This document shows positions 29,980 through 39,683 of a stretch of DNA of 64,000 nt, piece by piece (positions within the stretch are counted from its first letter, which is position 1; every line of letters starts with the position of its first letter). The position numbers and the translations under genes were made by a program. Under the pieces are notes generated by a model that worked only from the letters and a program-made list of their open reading frames with translations, ran no database searches and was not told where the DNA came from. Source of the stretch: Sutcliffiella cohnii (GTDB lineage: Bacteria; Bacillota; Bacilli; Bacillales; Bacillaceae_I); NCBI RefSeq assembly GCF_002250055.1, contig NZ_CP018866.1, forward strand, positions 3,712,501 through 3,776,500, given 5' to 3'.

Positions 29980-30785
29980 GTGCTAACTTGCGGAACGATG
30001 CAACGCCCTCTCCCATGTGGAATACATAACGGTGTTCCAAACAAAGGATCCGTTGTCACTTGGCAATTCATATCGAAAACGTTTCTTACTAAGTCACAAC
30101 TTATAACGTCTTCAGGTTTACCTTGTGCGTATATTTTTTTATCCCGAATTGCTACAATATGATGAGCATAGCGACAAGCTAAATTGAGATCATGAAGAAC
30201 CATGACAATTGTTCTTTGTTCTTTTTCATTTAGTTCAAATAGTAAATCTAAAATTTCTATTTGATGTGTTAAGTCTAAATAAGTTGTCGGTTCATCTAAT
30301 AAAATAATGTCTGTTTCTTGCGCTAATGTCATTGCAATCCAAGCACGTTGGCGCTGTCCTCCTGATAAGGAATCTACTGGTCGTTCAGCAAACTGTTCCA
30401 TTCCCGTGGCACGTAATGCATCCCACACAATTTGCTCGTCTTGCTCTGACCACTGCTTTAGCCACGTTTGGTAAGGGTATCTCCCCTGCTTGACGAGTTG
30501 TAAAACAGAAAGGCCTTCCGGAGCAACAGGACCTTGTGGAAGAATTGCAAGTTGGCGAGCAATTTCTTTTGTTGATTGTTTCGATATTGCTTCACCTTCT
30601 AACAGTACACTTCCATCTTTCGGCTTTAATAAACGGGCTAAAGAACGTAATAACGTAGACTTTCCACAGCCGTTTCCACCGATAAAGACCGTTATTTCCC
30701 CTTTCGGTATTTGCAGGTCCAACTCTTCAATAATAATACTTTCGCCGTATGCTAATGTTAAAGATTTGGTTTCCATTGCATCCAT
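29976..30785 (-). CDS. yusV: Siderophore ABC transporter ATP-binding protein (YusV-like)
   Basis: A 269-residue FepC-type ATPase. Walker A is '[19 protein letters not shown]', the signature '[33 protein letters not shown]' covers Walker B, and '[19 protein letters not shown]' holds the switch histidine. It energises ferric siderophore import through the two adjacent permeases. The ATG at 30785 with AGAGGTGG eight bases upstream is favoured; an in-frame GTG at 30797 overlaps the ribosome site. In B. subtilis YusV serves several permeases and stands apart from them, whereas here it is in the operon. Confidence 0.9.
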   Translation of the reverse strand: MDAMETKSLTLAYGESIIIEELDLQIPKGEITVFIGGNGCGKSTLLRSLARLLKPKDGSVLLEGEAISKQSTKEIARQLAILPQGPVAPEGLSVLQLVKQGRYPYQTWLKQWSEQDEQIVWDALRATGMEQFAERPVDSLSGGQRQRAWIAMTLAQETDIILLDEPTTYLDLTHQIEILDLLFELNEKEQRTIVMVLHDLNLACRYAHHIVAIRDKKIYAQGKPEDVISCDLVRNVFDMNCQVTTDPLFGTPLCIPHGRGRCIVPQVST

Positions 30786-30803
30786 TTCATTTTCCACCTC
30801 TCG

Positions 30804-31856
30804 TTAAGCATTTCTCGTTTTATATAGTAAGTAAATAAAATATGGCGCCCCGATAGATGCGGTAAACACACCAGCAGGAATCTCTAATGGGGAAAACAAC
30901 GTTCTGCCAATTAAGTCAGCTAACATAACAAGAAACGCACCTATTAATGCTGATGTTGGTAATAGTACACCAAAGGATGAGCCTACTAACCGACGGGCAA
31001 TGTGCGGAGCCATTAGTCCAACGAAGCCAATTCCGCCACCGAACGCTACAGCTCCTCCAGTTAATGCTGTACTTAAGAAAAGTAAGCCAACTCGCTGTTT
31101 TTGAACCGAGCTACCTACACTTGTTGCTAGTTCGTCTCCGAGTTCTTGTATATTAATATGACGTACTAACATTAAACTTATGATGAAAAGTATAATCGTC
31201 CACGGAATCATTAATTTTACTTGATCCCAATTCGTCCCGTACACTGTTCCGGTAATCCAAATATTTGCCTGACTCGCTCGATAAATTGGACCTAAAATCA
31301 TTAACATTGTTGTAACAGCTTGCATGAGAGCAGAAATACCAATTCCAATTAAGACTAATCGAATAGGTGACAACCCATTTTTCCAAGCTAAAATATAAAC
31401 TAGAATCGCAACAACCGTTGCACCGATAAACGCGCTCAACGGTAGCCACTGAATGCTCACGATTAAAGAATTGTTGCTATCACTAAATAATGCTAGGAAC
31501 AATACAACTGCAGCAGAGGCACCGCCTGTTAATCCAATGATATCCGGAGAAGCTAGTGGGTTACGAATAATTCCTTGTAGAATGGCTCCTGCCACTGCCA
31601 AGGATATCCCTACTAAAAGAGCCATAATGATTCTAGGTAAACGAAACGATTGTACAACGAGCGTTTCCATCGATTCACCATACCCAAAAATAATCTTTAC
31701 AACGTTCCACGGAGCTATTTTCATTTCTCCTGTACCAGTACTAATAATAAATAATCCTACTACTGCTAATAATAGAGAAAAGATTACCCAAATAGACTTA
31801 TTATCTACAAAGTAAGAAAAGAGATTTCGATACCGAAATGTCCGATATTTTCTCAT
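30804..31856 (-). CDS. Ferric siderophore ABC transporter permease (FecCD family)
   Basis: A 350-residue FecCD-family permease with about ten membrane helices. 'GAILQGIIRNPLASPDIIGLTGGASAAVVL' near residue 87 and 'GGIGFVGLMAPHIARRLVG' near 272 are the conserved blocks. The family role is to pass Fe(III)-siderophore across the membrane. It overlaps the upstream permease by four bases (ATGA) and resembles B. subtilis YfhA by position in the pair, but I do not assign that name. Confidence 0.9.
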   Translation of the reverse strand: MRKYRTFRYRNLFSYFVDNKSIWVIFSLLLAVVGLFIISTGTGEMKIAPWNVVKIIFGYGESMETLVVQSFRLPRIIMALLVGISLAVAGAILQGIIRNPLASPDIIGLTGGASAAVVLFLALFSDSNNSLIVSIQWLPLSAFIGATVVAILVYILAWKNGLSPIRLVLIGIGISALMQAVTTMLMILGPIYRASQANIWITGTVYGTNWDQVKLMIPWTIILFIISLMLVRHINIQELGDELATSVGSSVQKQRVGLLFLSTALTGGAVAFGGGIGFVGLMAPHIARRLVGSSFGVLLPTSALIGAFLVMLADLIGRTLFSPLEIPAGVFTASIGAPYFIYLLYKTRNA

Positions 31857-32857
31857 TTGGCTCCGAACCCCCTTCTAGCAATGTAAATAAAAAACGGAGT
31901 TCCGACGATAGCTGTCATGACACCAACCGGTATTTCTTGAGGCATTAGTACATATCGTGCTGCGATATCTGCACTTAGTAGTAGAATTCCTCCAAGTACC
32001 GTACAGTATGGCACTAGCCAGCGGTGATCTGTTCCAACAAAGAAACGGGCAACATGTGGAATAACAATACCTATGAAGCCAATCGGTCCTGCGATTGCTA
32101 CAGCTCCACCAGATAAAAAAATAATAATAATTGCAGCATATATTTTTAGCATCCCAGTTTTAACACCTAATCCTGTTGCAACATCTTCTCCCATTGCGAA
32201 CAAGTTCATCTTTTTCCCAATGAAGAAGGACCAAATAAAAGCAATCGTAATGTAAGGAAGAACTGCTTCCACTGTTTCTAGCTTTCTACCTTGAATGCTT
32301 CCAGCTAGCCAAAAAAGAACTTGTTCCAGTGCCGTTTCATTTACAACTAATAAACCTTGTGTTAAAGAAGAAAACATTGCTGCAATCGCTGCTCCTGCTA
32401 GAGTTAGTTTCATCGGTGTTAGTCCTTCTCTACCTACTGAGCCGATAAAATATACCGCTAGCGCTGCAACAGCTGCTCCTGCAAAAGCAATCCAAGTGTA
32501 CGCTTGTAAGGAATGAACAGAGAAAAAGGTAACTCCTAATACGACGAAAAAACCTGCACCTGCATTTATACCGAAAATGCTAGGAGATGCTAACGGATTT
32601 TTAGTCAACGCTTGCATCCATAATCCTGCAATCGCTAAACATGCACCAACGATTACAGCAATAATAGCTCTCGGTAACCGAACAGTTTGAATAATAATAT
32701 GTTCATTACTACCATCAAATCGGAAAAAAGAGTCCAACACCATTGGTATATTCGTTTTCGTATATCCTAAAACAATACTTGCAACAAAAAAGATACAAAG
32801 TAGTATGATTCCTAAAATTAATCCAAGTATTTTATGAGAATTTTTTCTTAACAACAT
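31853..32857 (-). CDS. Ferric siderophore ABC transporter permease (FecCD family)
   Basis: A 334-residue FecCD-family permease, partner of the next gene. 'GLWMQALTKNPLASPSIFGINAGAGFFVVLG' near 82 and 'GPIGFIGIVIPHVARFFVG' near 257 are conserved, and ten helices can be counted. It is first in the minus-strand uptake operon, directly after two Fur boxes shared with the divergent binding-protein gene. The ribosome site is weak (TAGG). Confidence 0.9.
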   Translation of the reverse strand: MLLRKNSHKILGLILGIILLCIFFVASIVLGYTKTNIPMVLDSFFRFDGSNEHIIIQTVRLPRAIIAVIVGACLAIAGLWMQALTKNPLASPSIFGINAGAGFFVVLGVTFFSVHSLQAYTWIAFAGAAVAALAVYFIGSVGREGLTPMKLTLAGAAIAAMFSSLTQGLLVVNETALEQVLFWLAGSIQGRKLETVEAVLPYITIAFIWSFFIGKKMNLFAMGEDVATGLGVKTGMLKIYAAIIIIFLSGGAVAIAGPIGFIGIVIPHVARFFVGTDHRWLVPYCTVLGGILLLSADIAARYVLMPQEIPVGVMTAIVGTPFFIYIARRGFGAK

Positions 32858-32924
32858 ACAAAAACCTACAATCTATATATTCTACTTTCAGTTTAGGGAA
32901 TACATAGAGCTCTGTCAACGACTT

Positions 32925-32939
32925 TGAAAATCATTCTCA
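32925..32939. promoter_or_regulatory. Fur box 1
   Basis: TGAAAATCATTCTCA matches the Bacillus Fur 7-1-7 consensus TGATAATNATTATCA at 13 of 15 positions (12 of the 14 specified ones). It lies on the permease side of the divergent promoter region, so iron repression of the permease operon is expected. Confidence 0.8.
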
Positions 32940-32983
32940 AAGAAGTTATTGACAATTACGCTATAGCAAAGTAATATTCTAAT

Positions 32984-32998
32984 TGAAAATGATTATCA
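32984..32998. promoter_or_regulatory. Fur box 2
   Basis: TGAAAATGATTATCA matches the Fur 7-1-7 consensus at all but one specified position. It is 25 bases before the ATG of the binding-protein gene, next to its ribosome site, where Fur-Fe(II) would block transcription in iron-replete cells. Confidence 0.88.
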
Positions 32999-33022
32999 AC
33001 CAAAAATTTGGAGGTACATACG

Positions 33023-33982
33023 ATGAAAAAGTCATTTCTTTTATTTTCTATGTTTATATTTGCATTGGTATTAGCTGCATGTGGTGGCGGAACAAATAAT
33101 AATGAGGCATCTAATGATGATACGGGTGCAAATGATGAAGCGTATACGGTAGAACATGCGATGGAAACAACTACTATTCCTAGCACACCAGAAAGAGTTG
33201 TTATTTTAACAAATGAAGGTACAGAAGCATTACTTGCGTTAGGAGTGAAACCAGTAGGAGCTGTTCAATCGTGGCTGGGGGATCCTTGGTATGATCATAT
33301 TGCTGCAGAAATGGAAGATGTTCAAGTAGTTGGAACAGAAAGTGCTGTTAACCTGGAAGCAATTGCTGCTTTACAGCCAGACTTAATTATCGGAAACAAA
33401 TTACGTCAAGAAGAAGTGTACGAGCAATTAAAAAGTATCGCACCAACTGTTTTTGCAGAAACAATTAAAGGTGACTGGAAAGAAAACTTCCAACTTTACG
33501 CGAAAGCATTAAACAGAGAAGAAGTTGGCAATGATGTGTTAACCTCTTTCGATGACCGAGTAGAACAAATTAGTACAGATTTAGGTGATCAGTTACAACA
33601 AGAAGTTTCAATCGTCCGCTTTTTAGCTGGGGATGTACGTATTTATCATAAAGACTCTTTTTCAGGGATTATTTTAGAACAGCTTGGGTTTGCTCGTCCA
33701 GCAGAGCAAGATGTAGATGATTTTGCAGAAATGAACGTAACGAAAGAACGTATCCACGCTATGGAAGGTGACATACTTTTTTACTTCACATACGAAACAG
33801 GTGAAGGTGATGCAACGGGCGTTCAAAACGAATGGTTAGAAGACCCATTATTCCAAAACTTAGAAGTAGTAAAAAACGGCCGTGTACATGAAGTAAGTGA
33901 TGCCATTTGGAATACTGCTGGTGGCGTAATAGCCGCAAACAAAATGCTAGACGATATCGAAGAAGTTTTCTTAAACGAATAA
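33023..33982 (+). CDS. Ferric siderophore-binding lipoprotein
   Basis: A 319-residue FepB/FhuD-type binding protein. The signal peptide MKKSFLLFSMFIFALVLAAC ends in a lipobox LAAC before a Gly/Asn/Asp linker. 'RVVILTNEGTEALLALGVKPVGAVQSW' and 'AIAALQPDLIIGN' are standard for the family. It resembles B. subtilis YfiY, a hydroxamate siderophore receptor, but the ligand is not certain. The ATG at 33023 has GGAGGT seven bases upstream. It is transcribed divergently from the permeases under shared Fur control. Confidence 0.88.
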   Translation: MKKSFLLFSMFIFALVLAACGGGTNNNEASNDDTGANDEAYTVEHAMETTTIPSTPERVVILTNEGTEALLALGVKPVGAVQSWLGDPWYDHIAAEMEDVQVVGTESAVNLEAIAALQPDLIIGNKLRQEEVYEQLKSIAPTVFAETIKGDWKENFQLYAKALNREEVGNDVLTSFDDRVEQISTDLGDQLQQEVSIVRFLAGDVRIYHKDSFSGIILEQLGFARPAEQDVDDFAEMNVTKERIHAMEGDILFYFTYETGEGDATGVQNEWLEDPLFQNLEVVKNGRVHEVSDAIWNTAGGVIAANKMLDDIEEVFLNE

Positions 33983-33991
33983 ACATTACTA

Positions 33992-34013
33992 CCCGCCAGT
34001 TGTAACTGGTGGG
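33992..34013 (+). terminator. Terminator after the siderophore-binding gene
   Basis: CCCGCCAGTT and AACTGGTGGG, with a two-base loop, are followed by TTTTT just after the stop codon. Confidence 0.88.
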
Positions 34014-34104
34014 TTTTTCATTGTTTTTTTAGATAGTCCCGGAAGAAAACAATTGCATTATGAAATACGACTTCTGTTCTGAACTTCTATAAGATTTTTT
34101 CCTT

Positions 34105-34405
34105 TCACAGTTTGGAACCGTGAGTGGATCGTAGCGGAGGGAACTTGACTCCTGCGGGATGAAGAGGGAAGGTCGAGACCCCACAGGCGCAGCCGAGGAG
34201 GCTCGACTCCACGAAAAGCGGAAGCGCATCGATCTGGCCCGTACAAACTGGAGCAGTCCGGTAGGAGATAAAGGAAACACAACGAAACGTTAGTTGAGTT
34301 GATGTTGACTTATCGTACGGACGGACTGGGAAGTTTGATAGGGCCAATGCGCTGGAGCTAGACATCTCCCCGCGGAAAGCAAGTTCCCGTAGCGAAGAGG
34401 AACGA
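34105..34405 (-). repeat. Dispersed GC-rich element, copy 1
   Basis: This spacer carries a GC-rich block containing ACTCCTGCGGGA, GGTCGAGACCCCACAGG, GCCGAGGAGGCTCGACTCC and, further on, TCCCCGCGGAAAGC. The same ordered motifs occur at 39490-39640 and 41095-41245 on the opposite strand. The middle forms an imperfect inverted repeat (GTCGAG against CTCGAC). The copy is longer than the others because about 150 bases separate the two motif groups. Small open frames across it lack ribosome sites and are not counted. Related blocks are common between Bacillaceae genes; their function is unknown. Confidence 0.7.
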
Positions 34406-34622
34406 ACTAATAATTAATAACTGTCTATTTTTCAAGGTGAACAACTAAACTATCTGTCTATTTTTGTTAGGAATAATGTTTAACTTTTGACGTAAATATT
34501 AGCTTACAGGATTGGATTTTTTCGAGTCCAACGTTCTATTATTAATCACCACTAATTAAAGTTCCCTTTAATGTTAGAATATTCTATAATAATTAAAAAG
34601 GTTATTAGAAAGGGTTGTTCCG

Positions 34623-35567
34623 ATGATACAATCACCAATTAGAGTTCATCACAACTATAAAAAAAGGAAGAAGAAAAAAGTATTTTTTATCATTCCTATT
34701 ATAGCAATCATTTACTTTGCTCTGTTTCATTTCGTTTCCATTCACTCTACCGATAACAAACCGTTTTTTACAAATGATCGACCGTTAGTCATTGCTCATC
34801 AAGGTGGGGAACATTTAGCACCTTCCAACACAATTGAAGCCTTTGCGAATGCAGTACAATTAGGAGTGGACGTATTAGAAACAGATATACATATTACGAA
34901 AGATGGCCATTTAGTTGCGATACACGATTCTACCGTTGACCGAACGACAGATGGGCTTGGTTTTGTGGAAGACTTTACGTTAGAGGAGCTTCAACAATTA
35001 GATGCTGGATTTTATTTTCAAGATTTGTCTGGGGAATATAGCTTTCGAGACCAAGGAGTATACATTCCTACTCTAGATGAGCTGTTTGGACTTTTTCCAG
35101 ATATAAGATGGGAAATAGAAATTAAAGATGATAACCCTCCCGAGCGGATTAATGAAATTATTACAAAATTGTGGGAGCTTATTCAAAAATATGGATTACA
35201 AGATCGGGTGTTAGTTGCATCATTCGATCATAACATCATTAAAGCTTTCCAAAAAGAAACGGACGGCGAAGTAGCTGTCGCAGGTGGTAGAAGTGAAATT
35301 AAGCGTTTCGTCATTTTGCATAAACTATTCGCTAGAAATTTATTTTTCTCCTCTGTAGATGCTTTTCAAATCCCAACTGAAAATAGTGGCCTAGATTTAA
35401 CGAAAGAACGACTCATAAAGGATGCAGGCCATGTAGGGGTGGAGCTTCACTATTGGACGATTAATGATAAGCAAGAAATGAGGATGCTTCTAGAACGAGG
35501 AGCAAGTGGAATTATTACGGACCGACCTGATTTATTGTTAGAAGTATTAGAAGAAATGGGATATTAA
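34623..35567 (+). CDS. Membrane-anchored glycerophosphodiester phosphodiesterase
   Basis: A 314-residue GDPD/UgpQ-family enzyme splitting glycerophosphodiesters to an alcohol and glycerol-3-phosphate. A basic stretch (NYKKRKKKK) and one membrane segment (about residues 21-40) anchor it outside the cell. The catalytic lead 'PLVIAHQGGEHLAPSNTIEAFANAVQLGVDVLETDIHITKDGHLVAIHDSTVDRTTDG' has H59, E74-type acid, and the ETD..H pair. HQGG replaces the commoner HRG(G/A). It converges on a large nucleotidase gene with which it shares a terminator, suggesting phosphate or lipid scavenging. Confidence 0.88.
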   Translation: MIQSPIRVHHNYKKRKKKKVFFIIPIIAIIYFALFHFVSIHSTDNKPFFTNDRPLVIAHQGGEHLAPSNTIEAFANAVQLGVDVLETDIHITKDGHLVAIHDSTVDRTTDGLGFVEDFTLEELQQLDAGFYFQDLSGEYSFRDQGVYIPTLDELFGLFPDIRWEIEIKDDNPPERINEIITKLWELIQKYGLQDRVLVASFDHNIIKAFQKETDGEVAVAGGRSEIKRFVILHKLFARNLFFSSVDAFQIPTENSGLDLTKERLIKDAGHVGVELHYWTINDKQEMRMLLERGASGIITDRPDLLLEVLEEMGY

Positions 35568-35576
35568 ATGCAAACA

Positions 35577-35603
35577 AAAGAGGAAGCATATTGCTCCCTC
35601 TTT
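35577..35603. terminator. Bidirectional terminator
   Basis: AAAGAGG.AGC and GCT.CCTCTTT arms with T-runs on both strands separate the converging phosphodiesterase and nucleotidase genes. Confidence 0.82.
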
Positions 35604-35608
35604 TTCTA

Positions 35609-38600
35609 TTATTTTATAACAGATTGAGTAAGTTGTTCTCCTTGCTCATTTTCAACTGTTACTGTTAATGTATAGCGTTGGCCAACATGATTCGCTGGAA
35701 CTTGTAAAGAAGTGCTATATACAACGAGCGATTGCTCGGCCACCACTACTTCTTCTTGGGTCGAATGTTTCACTCTTCCATGCTTATCAACTAACTGAAC
35801 GGCTACGTTTACTGTTTGCTCGACACGTACATTATTTTCAAGATTTACTTGCACATCTACATCTGTTTTTCTCTGTAATGCCACTACCTCTTCTCCGTTA
35901 TTATTAACGAAATGAACGGAAGCTTCTACAGGAACAACTGGCTGAACTAGTACAATGTCCTCTGCGTGACGAGGCTTCAATTGAGGTGTGCCTCTAAATT
36001 GACTGGAAACACCAGTAACGGTAACAATATCACCTTCATTAAAGGCGAAATCATCATAGTGAAGCCCTGTACGATTATCAACACGAACTAAAATAGACTC
36101 CCCATCTTTCGTTGCAGTAAATTCTGTTGTACCGAAATTATCTGCTTTTTTAATATTGGAGATTGTAACTTCTTCGATTTTTACTAACTGGCCTTCATTG
36201 TCCGCATTAATCGTTGCTGGTGAAATTACGATTGCTTCTGGAATGTCATTTCCTTCACTCATAATTTGTAGATTAGTAGGATTGGAAACTTGTAATTCGC
36301 CATTAAAGTTTCCTAACGTACCAGTAAGCGTCACTTCGTCGCCAGCCTTCACATCAATGTCAAACTGGTAAACGTAAATTCCAGCTGTTTCATCTTGAAT
36401 GTAAAAGCCCTTTGCTCCCCAAGCACCAGCATTTGTTGTAGCAATCCCTTTTACAGTAACTGTTGTTCCTTGTGCTAGTTCGCGAGCTTCTTGAATGGTT
36501 AGCTCTTCTTCTTCCTCTTGAACGAATTCATATGCGTTAGCACTTCTCAGACCAGGTACTGAAAAATACGGATTTAGTGTTCCTGTAATTCTCACTAGCT
36601 GTCCTAAATTATTTGGATTGTCGACTAAATTCAGTACAGTACGAATATTAGTATTCGGAAGCTGTACTGGAATAGCTTTACTCATATCCGTTTCGTTTGG
36701 ATTGTCAGCAAGTAAAATGTTCGTTGCAATAGTAAATGGAGCAGTTAAATCTCCGTTACCTACAGAACCAGTTGTGCCTGTTGTTCCAATAATATACCCT
36801 TGCACTGTCTTCGTTCCACTGTTATTTGCAATTGCTTCTGCAACTGTAATAACTCCGTCTGGAAGTCCAGGTGTTGGTGGTGTTGTTTCACCAGAAATCG
36901 TAATACGAGATCCTTCTACATAATCGATTGGCCCGTCATGATTTCTAACATAATCAATAACAGATTCCCAAACTGGTCCACCATTTTCAATGATTACTTC
37001 GTTACCTACATTATAAAAAGCACGTCCGTGCATATAATCGTTATACGCAACTGTATATTCTCTCGTCGTATCAAGCGGCTGACCTTCTTCATCTGTCATA
37101 ATAACATCAACAAATTTTCCATTTTCTTTTACTAGCTCATAATGGAAACCTGATACTTGAACGTCTACTCCGTTATGATACGTAGATTGTTCTAGTATTA
37201 TTTCTTTTAGTCGATCAACCGTTGTTTTTGCAACAACGATTACATTTCCAAACTGATCAAGAAATTCAATTTGGCGGTCTGTAATTGGACCAGCTGGAAT
37301 TGTTCCTATTACGGATGAGCTGTTTAACATCCCAAGCTCTGCATCTGTTGCCGCTCTTACAGCATCTGTATATAAATTACCTAATCCAGAGTCACCTAAA
37401 GAATTGTTAGCAGATGATAATCCTCTTTCTGTACTACCAATTACTTCTCCATCAATCGGAGCTTCATTCGAAACGCGGATAAAAATACGTTCGTTATTCG
37501 TGTAGTTAATTTTTTGTCCTTCTTCAGTTAAATGTTCTGCATAGTTAATCATCGCTTCTGTCATAAAACCTGATTTTGCTTCTAACACATTTCCGACAAA
37601 ATTATAACCTGAGCCACCTGTACCAATATAGTCGCCAACTGCCACAATATATGTCTCATCATCTTCAATCGGCTGACCGTTTAATAGTAACTCTGCTGTT
37701 ATATATCTACCAGTATTATTCGTTACGATTGTGTACGATAAACCTGAAGACTGTAGATCAATTCGATTGCGGTCTTGACGAGTATACGAATATTCGATTA
37801 CATCTTTAATCGCAGCACCTGTCATTTCAATTTTCATAATTTCGTTCGCGAAAGGCTCGATTGTGTAAATATCTTCGACCGTAATATCACCAGCAGCGAT
37901 ATTCGCACGGATTCCACCGCCATTTGTAAAAGCAATGTCAGAACTAGTAAAGTGTCGCATCGCGTCAGTCCAGAAATTTCCTAATGAAGTATCGCCGTTA
38001 CCACTTCTATTCAAGCCTGTTTCTGTAGAACCGATTACTCTACCTAATAGCCCATCCATTTCCGAATTGTAAGCATCTACTTTTGCTTGGATTGCTTCGT
38101 CTATCTCTGTTAATTCAGAAACTCTTTGTAAATGACCATTAACTTCAACAACACTCTTCGTTTCTGGATCAATAGAAAGTGTTAAATTACCAACATTCTC
38201 TGCGTTCCCACCTGTTTGTACGATTGGTGTCCCATTTACTACTCTCGGACTAGATAATACTGTATGAGAGTGTCCACCGATAATAACATCTAAAAAGTCT
38301 ACTTGTTCTGCTAGTCTAATATCTTCAGAGTAGCCATGATGTGTTAATCCTATTAATACGTCTACTTCCTCTTTTAAGTATCTATATTCTTTAATTGTCT
38401 CGATAGGGTCATTAAATTCTATTCCTACAACGTTAGCAGGAGCTGTCGATGGAGGTGTTTCTGTTACTGCTAATACTCCTACCGTAATTCCATTTACATC
38501 AAAAATGTGAAACGGTTCTGGTTGAGGAAAGTCTTCTACCGGTGTATCATTAACTACTGTATTGGCACTTAACCAATGAAAATTAGATTGTGCTATTCTA

Positions 38601-38989
38601 TTAACCGTCTCTTCTTGTCCGTAATCAAAATCATGATTCCCGATTGCCATTGCTTGAAGACCCATATCATTCAATAAGTCTACGATTGGAACCCCGTATT
38701 GTAAGTCTACTACTGGATTTCCGCTAAAAATGTCACCAGCATCTAAGTAAAGAGAATGAGTTGCATTTTCTCTTTCACTGTTTATGTAAGCGGCAATTTT
38801 ACCAAAATCATTAATCTTTGCATGTAAATCATTCGTATGAAGTACTTTTAATTGTACTGTTTCCTCATTATTCACTTCCTCAGCAGATGCTAAGTTCACA
38901 CCGATGGAACTGAGTAAGGAAGAGAAAAGCATTAAGAATACGAGAGTAATAGTTAGCAGCTTTCTACTTCTTTTCAAGACAAGATTCAT
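35609..38989 (-). CDS. Secreted multidomain 5'-nucleotidase / YhcR-like protein
   Basis: A 1126-residue exported protein. A signal peptide ends about residue 36 (LASAEE). A metallophosphatase domain follows (HTNDLHAKI near 50, DAGDIFSGNP, GNHDFDYG near 117, GGHSHTVL near 238), then a 5'-nucleotidase C domain (about 305-470: 'FTNGGGIRANIAAGDITVEDIYTIEPF') and a second, diverged copy (about 525-680) in which the substrate motif reads 'LNSSSVIGTIPAGPI'. After that come a DUF6359-like segment and two OB-fold YhcR-like segments (about 705-1000), then a beta-rich tail. Unlike B. subtilis YhcR no LPxTG sorting signal is seen. It likely degrades extracellular nucleotides. Confidence 0.88.
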   Translation of the reverse strand: MNLVLKRSRKLLTITLVFLMLFSSLLSSIGVNLASAEEVNNEETVQLKVLHTNDLHAKINDFGKIAAYINSERENATHSLYLDAGDIFSGNPVVDLQYGVPIVDLLNDMGLQAMAIGNHDFDYGQEETVNRIAQSNFHWLSANTVVNDTPVEDFPQPEPFHIFDVNGITVGVLAVTETPPSTAPANVVGIEFNDPIETIKEYRYLKEEVDVLIGLTHHGYSEDIRLAEQVDFLDVIIGGHSHTVLSSPRVVNGTPIVQTGGNAENVGNLTLSIDPETKSVVEVNGHLQRVSELTEIDEAIQAKVDAYNSEMDGLLGRVIGSTETGLNRSGNGDTSLGNFWTDAMRHFTSSDIAFTNGGGIRANIAAGDITVEDIYTIEPFANEIMKIEMTGAAIKDVIEYSYTRQDRNRIDLQSSGLSYTIVTNNTGRYITAELLLNGQPIEDDETYIVAVGDYIGTGGSGYNFVGNVLEAKSGFMTEAMINYAEHLTEEGQKINYTNNERIFIRVSNEAPIDGEVIGSTERGLSSANNSLGDSGLGNLYTDAVRAATDAELGMLNSSSVIGTIPAGPITDRQIEFLDQFGNVIVVAKTTVDRLKEIILEQSTYHNGVDVQVSGFHYELVKENGKFVDVIMTDEEGQPLDTTREYTVAYNDYMHGRAFYNVGNEVIIENGGPVWESVIDYVRNHDGPIDYVEGSRITISGETTPPTPGLPDGVITVAEAIANNSGTKTVQGYIIGTTGTTGSVGNGDLTAPFTIATNILLADNPNETDMSKAIPVQLPNTNIRTVLNLVDNPNNLGQLVRITGTLNPYFSVPGLRSANAYEFVQEEEEELTIQEARELAQGTTVTVKGIATTNAGAWGAKGFYIQDETAGIYVYQFDIDVKAGDEVTLTGTLGNFNGELQVSNPTNLQIMSEGNDIPEAIVISPATINADNEGQLVKIEEVTISNIKKADNFGTTEFTATKDGESILVRVDNRTGLHYDDFAFNEGDIVTVTGVSSQFRGTPQLKPRHAEDIVLVQPVVPVEASVHFVNNNGEEVVALQRKTDVDVQVNLENNVRVEQTVNVAVQLVDKHGRVKHSTQEEVVVAEQSLVVYSTSLQVPANHVGQRYTLTVTVENEQGEQLTQSVIK

Positions 38990-39237
38990 TTTGTACCTCC
39001 ATTATTTTATATTTCGACATACATTCACATTTTATTGAAATTGTGTTGACTTTTCATTATATTCTCGTTAAATATTTGTAAAAATATGAAAGATGAATCG
39101 AAGTGACTAGTTGTCTAACTTCAGACGATAATGACTATTGACTTAAAAGTGATAGAAATACTAACTTACTATTATTAGAGTGATACAATAGTAGTATGAA
39201 CTTTTAAACTATACTTTTTTTTGAAAGAGGGAGTTAT

Positions 39238-39435
39238 GTGAAAATAACTGTGAATGATCAGCCCGTTGAACTGTTCAAAGGTGCAACTCTAAAACATGCC
39301 CTATTAAAAGTAGACGAACAGCTTTATAAAGAAGTGATGGGGGAAAAAGCAGTAATAAAGGATCAAGATGGAAATGTAACAGATATAAACGGTGCAGTTG
39401 GGGATGGCTTTTCCTATTATGTAAGGGCAAAATAA
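39238..39435 (+). CDS. Small hypothetical protein, possible beta-grasp fold
   Basis: A 65-residue protein with a GTG start behind GAGGGAG. The pattern 'MKITVNDQPVELFKGATLKHALLKVDEQLYKEV', a charged turn, and 'AVIKDQDGNVTDINGAVGDGFSYYVRAK' reads like a small beta-grasp (ubiquitin-like) unit: two strands, a helix, then strands. It has no C-terminal GG, so it is not a ThiS/MoaD carrier. It is divergent from the large nucleotidase, and its function is unknown. Confidence 0.6.
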   Translation: MKITVNDQPVELFKGATLKHALLKVDEQLYKEVMGEKAVIKDQDGNVTDINGAVGDGFSYYVRAK

Positions 39436-39489
39436 AGAGGCTAGGACAACACTAAAATGGTCATGATAAAAAACGAACAAAAGATATTC

Positions 39490-39640
39490 GGTGAAAACTC
39501 GCTCCGGAAATATACTTCGCTTTCCGCGGGCGGCTGGTGAGCCTCCTCGTGCTGCGCACTGCGGGGTCTCACCTATGCCTTTTCCTCCCGCTGGAGTCTA
39601 CGTATATTTCCTCCGCTAATCCTGCGATAGTTCGTTTTTT
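39490..39640 (+). repeat. Dispersed GC-rich element, copy 2
   Basis: CTTCGCTTTCCGCGGGCGGC, GGTGAGCCTCCTCG, GCGGGGTCTCACC and CCCGCTGGAGTCTACG repeat the motif order of copies 1 and 3. GGTGAGCC / GG.CTCACC forms the central inverted repeat. The copy lies on the same strand as copy 3, and the two bracket the SDR and M50-like genes. No coding potential is evident. Confidence 0.75.
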
Positions 39641-39683
39641 ACTTTGATAGAAATAGTTATGTCCTATCCTCTATTTTTACGTT

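Noticed and set aside
31153..31449. A 98-codon minus-strand frame within the permease gene
   Set aside because: Shadow frame of the FecCD permease, which has the conserved blocks.
34029..34365. Three overlapping minus-strand frames
   Set aside because: They lie in the GC-rich dispersed element, are mutually overlapping, and lack ribosome sites or family features.
39001..39237. Pho boxes upstream of the nucleotidase
   Set aside because: Single TTCACA-like hexamers are present but no properly spaced set of repeats.
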